Positions 5,442-6,322 of a stretch of 6,322 nt of DNA are shown piece by piece. The notes under the pieces are model-generated. The model searched no databases. It saw nothing but the letters and a program-made list of their open reading frames with translations, and was not told the origin of the DNA. The stretch spans positions 1 to 6,322 of the forward strand of contig VEPF01000092.1 in assembly GCA_012027055.1 (NCBI GenBank), read 5' to 3'. Every line of letters starts with the position of its first letter. Positions within the stretch are counted from its first letter, which is position 1. Position numbers and translations under genes: made by a program. This DNA comes from Gemmatimonadota bacterium (lineage in GTDB: Bacteria > Gemmatimonadota > Gemmatimonadetes > Longimicrobiales > RSA9).

Positions 5442-5947
5442 GTGCTCACCTCGTTATTGGGGAACCGCGCCCGCAGCGCCGCGAGCACCGGCGCGGAGAC
5501 GAACTCGCTCACATCGCCGCCGAGCGATGCGATTTCCCGGACCAGCGATGCGGACAGATACGAGTAGTGCTCGTCCGGTGCCAGGAAGATCGTCTCCAGC
5601 TCGTTCCAGAGCTGGCGGTTCATCAAGGCCAGCTGGAACTCGTACTCGAAATCGGAAACGGCCCTGAGGCCGCGGATCATGATGCGCGCATTGCGTGCAC
5701 GCGCGAACTGGACGAGCAGCCCGTCGAACTCGGCTATGTCGACGCGCGGCTCGTCCGCGAACACCTGTTGGATGAGTTGCAGCCGCTCGTGGATCTCGAA
5801 CAACCCCTGCTTGGCCTGGGTGCGCCGGTGCGCGACCGCGACCGTGATGCGGTCCACGAAGCGCAGGGCGCGCCGCACGATGTCCTCGTGCCCGCGCGTG
5901 ATCGGGTCGAACGAGCCCGGGTAGATGGCGATGCGTTCAGCGCTCAT
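5438..5947 (-). CDS. coaD: Phosphopantetheine adenylyltransferase
   Basis: CoaD transfers AMP from ATP to 4'-phosphopantetheine, giving dephospho-CoA, the penultimate step of coenzyme A synthesis. The 169-residue product has the expected length and every family motif: IAIYPGSFDPITRGHEDIV (6-24), containing the nucleotidyltransferase T/HxGH motif (TRGH, 17-20); the pantetheine/ATP-site segment MIRGLRAVSDFEYEFQLA (90-107) with N110 and R111; and YSYLSASLVREIA (128-140), the C-terminal nucleotide-binding stretch. The ATG at 5947 overlaps the rsmD stop (ATGA); no clear Shine-Dalgarno is present, so translational coupling to rsmD is likely. The rsmD-coaD pairing is common across bacteria. Its 3' end overlaps pta, placing CoA synthesis and a CoA-consuming enzyme in one transcript. 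Confidence 0.97.
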   Translation of the reverse strand: MSAERIAIYPGSFDPITRGHEDIVRRALRFVDRITVAVAHRRTQAKQGLFEIHERLQLIQQVFADEPRVDIAEFDGLLVQFARARNARIMIRGLRAVSDFEYEFQLALMNRQLWNELETIFLAPDEHYSYLSASLVREIASLGGDVSEFVSAPVLAALRARFPNNEVST

Positions 5948-6322
5948 GGCGTTACCGGTGCCGGAATGAAGGCCAGGGCCGTATCGCCGTACCGGCGGGT
6001 ATGCATTCCCGGCAGGACGGGGAGCGGCTCACCGGCCCGATGCTCGATCCACAACTGCGCCGCAAACGGCACGACGCGGAACAAGTCCACCAGTCCCTCC
6101 GCCGCCCCGACGCCGTAGGGCGGATCGGCCAGCGCAATATCGAACGCGAGCGGCTCCAGGCGCGCCACGTACCGCAGCGCATCCCCGCGCACCACCTGGA
6201 CCTGGTCCTCCACGCCCAGCTTCTGCACGTTCGCGGCCCGGGCCCGCAGTGCGCCGATCGCCTTTTCCACGACCGTGGCGCTCGCCGCCCCGCGCGAGAG
6301 CGCATCCAGCCCCCGGGCCCCC
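5944..6322 (-). CDS. rsmD: 16S rRNA (guanine966-N2)-methyltransferase RsmD (partial, N-terminus outside window)
   Basis: RsmD methylates N2 of G966 in 16S rRNA of assembled 30S particles, using S-adenosylmethionine. About 125 C-terminal residues are visible. They open with GARGLDALSRGAASATVVEK, the end of the SAM-binding motif region typical of this family (usual form G-x-x-G-L-E-A-L-S-R-G-A...VE). Further on FDIALADPPYGVG contains the DPPY catalytic motif of N2-guanine methyltransferases. The reading frame is open to the window edge, so the true start lies beyond position 6322; an internal GTG at 6270 cuts through motif I-II and is not the start. The stop overlaps the coaD start. Distance to the DPPY motif and the coaD neighbour make RsmD much more likely than another N6/N2 methylase. 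Confidence 0.93.
   Translation of the reverse strand, partial: GARGLDALSRGAASATVVEKAIGALRARAANVQKLGVEDQVQVVRGDALRYVARLEPLAFDIALADPPYGVGAAEGLVDLFRVVPFAAQLWIEHRAGEPLPVLPGMHTRRYGDTALAFIPAPVTP

Noticed and set aside
5400..5450. Searched for a second Rex operator near pta, a plausible redox target
   Set aside because: No TTGTGAA/TTCACAA-like palindrome is present; the coaD/pta junction is a coding overlap without room for a promoter.

Overview
The window is a dense, GC-rich (about 70% by eye) stretch of bacterial chromosome in which every convincing gene lies on the minus strand. Read in the direction of transcription (high to low coordinates) the order is: rsmD (5' end cut off by the window), coaD, pta, a 142-nt GC-rich spacer, a STAS anti-anti-sigma protein, an RsbW/SpoIIAB-type anti-sigma kinase, a GAF + SpoIIE/RsbU-type PP2C phosphatase, rsmA (ksgA), a short histidine-kinase-like protein with a degraded ATP site, an 84-nt spacer holding a near-canonical Rex operator, and the N-terminal third of rex (cut off by position 1). 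There are no RNA genes, transposons, CRISPR arrays or phage genes that I can support. The long plus-strand open frames are GC-driven shadows of these genes.

Layout. Block 1 (about 4443-6322) is housekeeping: 16S rRNA m2G966 methylation (RsmD), the penultimate step of CoA synthesis (CoaD), and acetyl-CoA/acetyl-phosphate interconversion (Pta). These genes are joined by 4-nt ATGA and GTGA stop/start overlaps. Block 2 (366-4300) holds a complete three-protein partner-switching module: antagonist, kinase/anti-sigma, and phosphatase. It runs directly into rsmA and a degenerate histidine kinase through ATGA overlaps and a 1-nt gap, so the five genes look like one translationally coupled operon. No sigma factor is present, so the downstream target of the switch is outside the window or is not a sigma factor. 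Block 3 (1-365) is the redox repressor gene rex behind its own likely operator.

Organism. High GC, a Rex regulator with a classic operator (Rex is typical of Gram-positives, Thermus and several other non-proteobacterial phyla), single-domain Pta, and RsbU-type signalling suggest a GC-rich non-proteobacterial lineage. Gemmatimonadota is my best guess, with Actinobacteria or another soil phylum as alternatives. This is inference from gene content, not a phylogenetic result.

Most of the window is ordinary, well-conserved gene content. The points worth a second look are the rex operator, the putative pseudo-histidine kinase overlapping rsmA, the welding of a partner switch to a ribosome-maturation gene, and the 20-bp GC-rich tandem repeat/palindrome between pta and the STAS gene.
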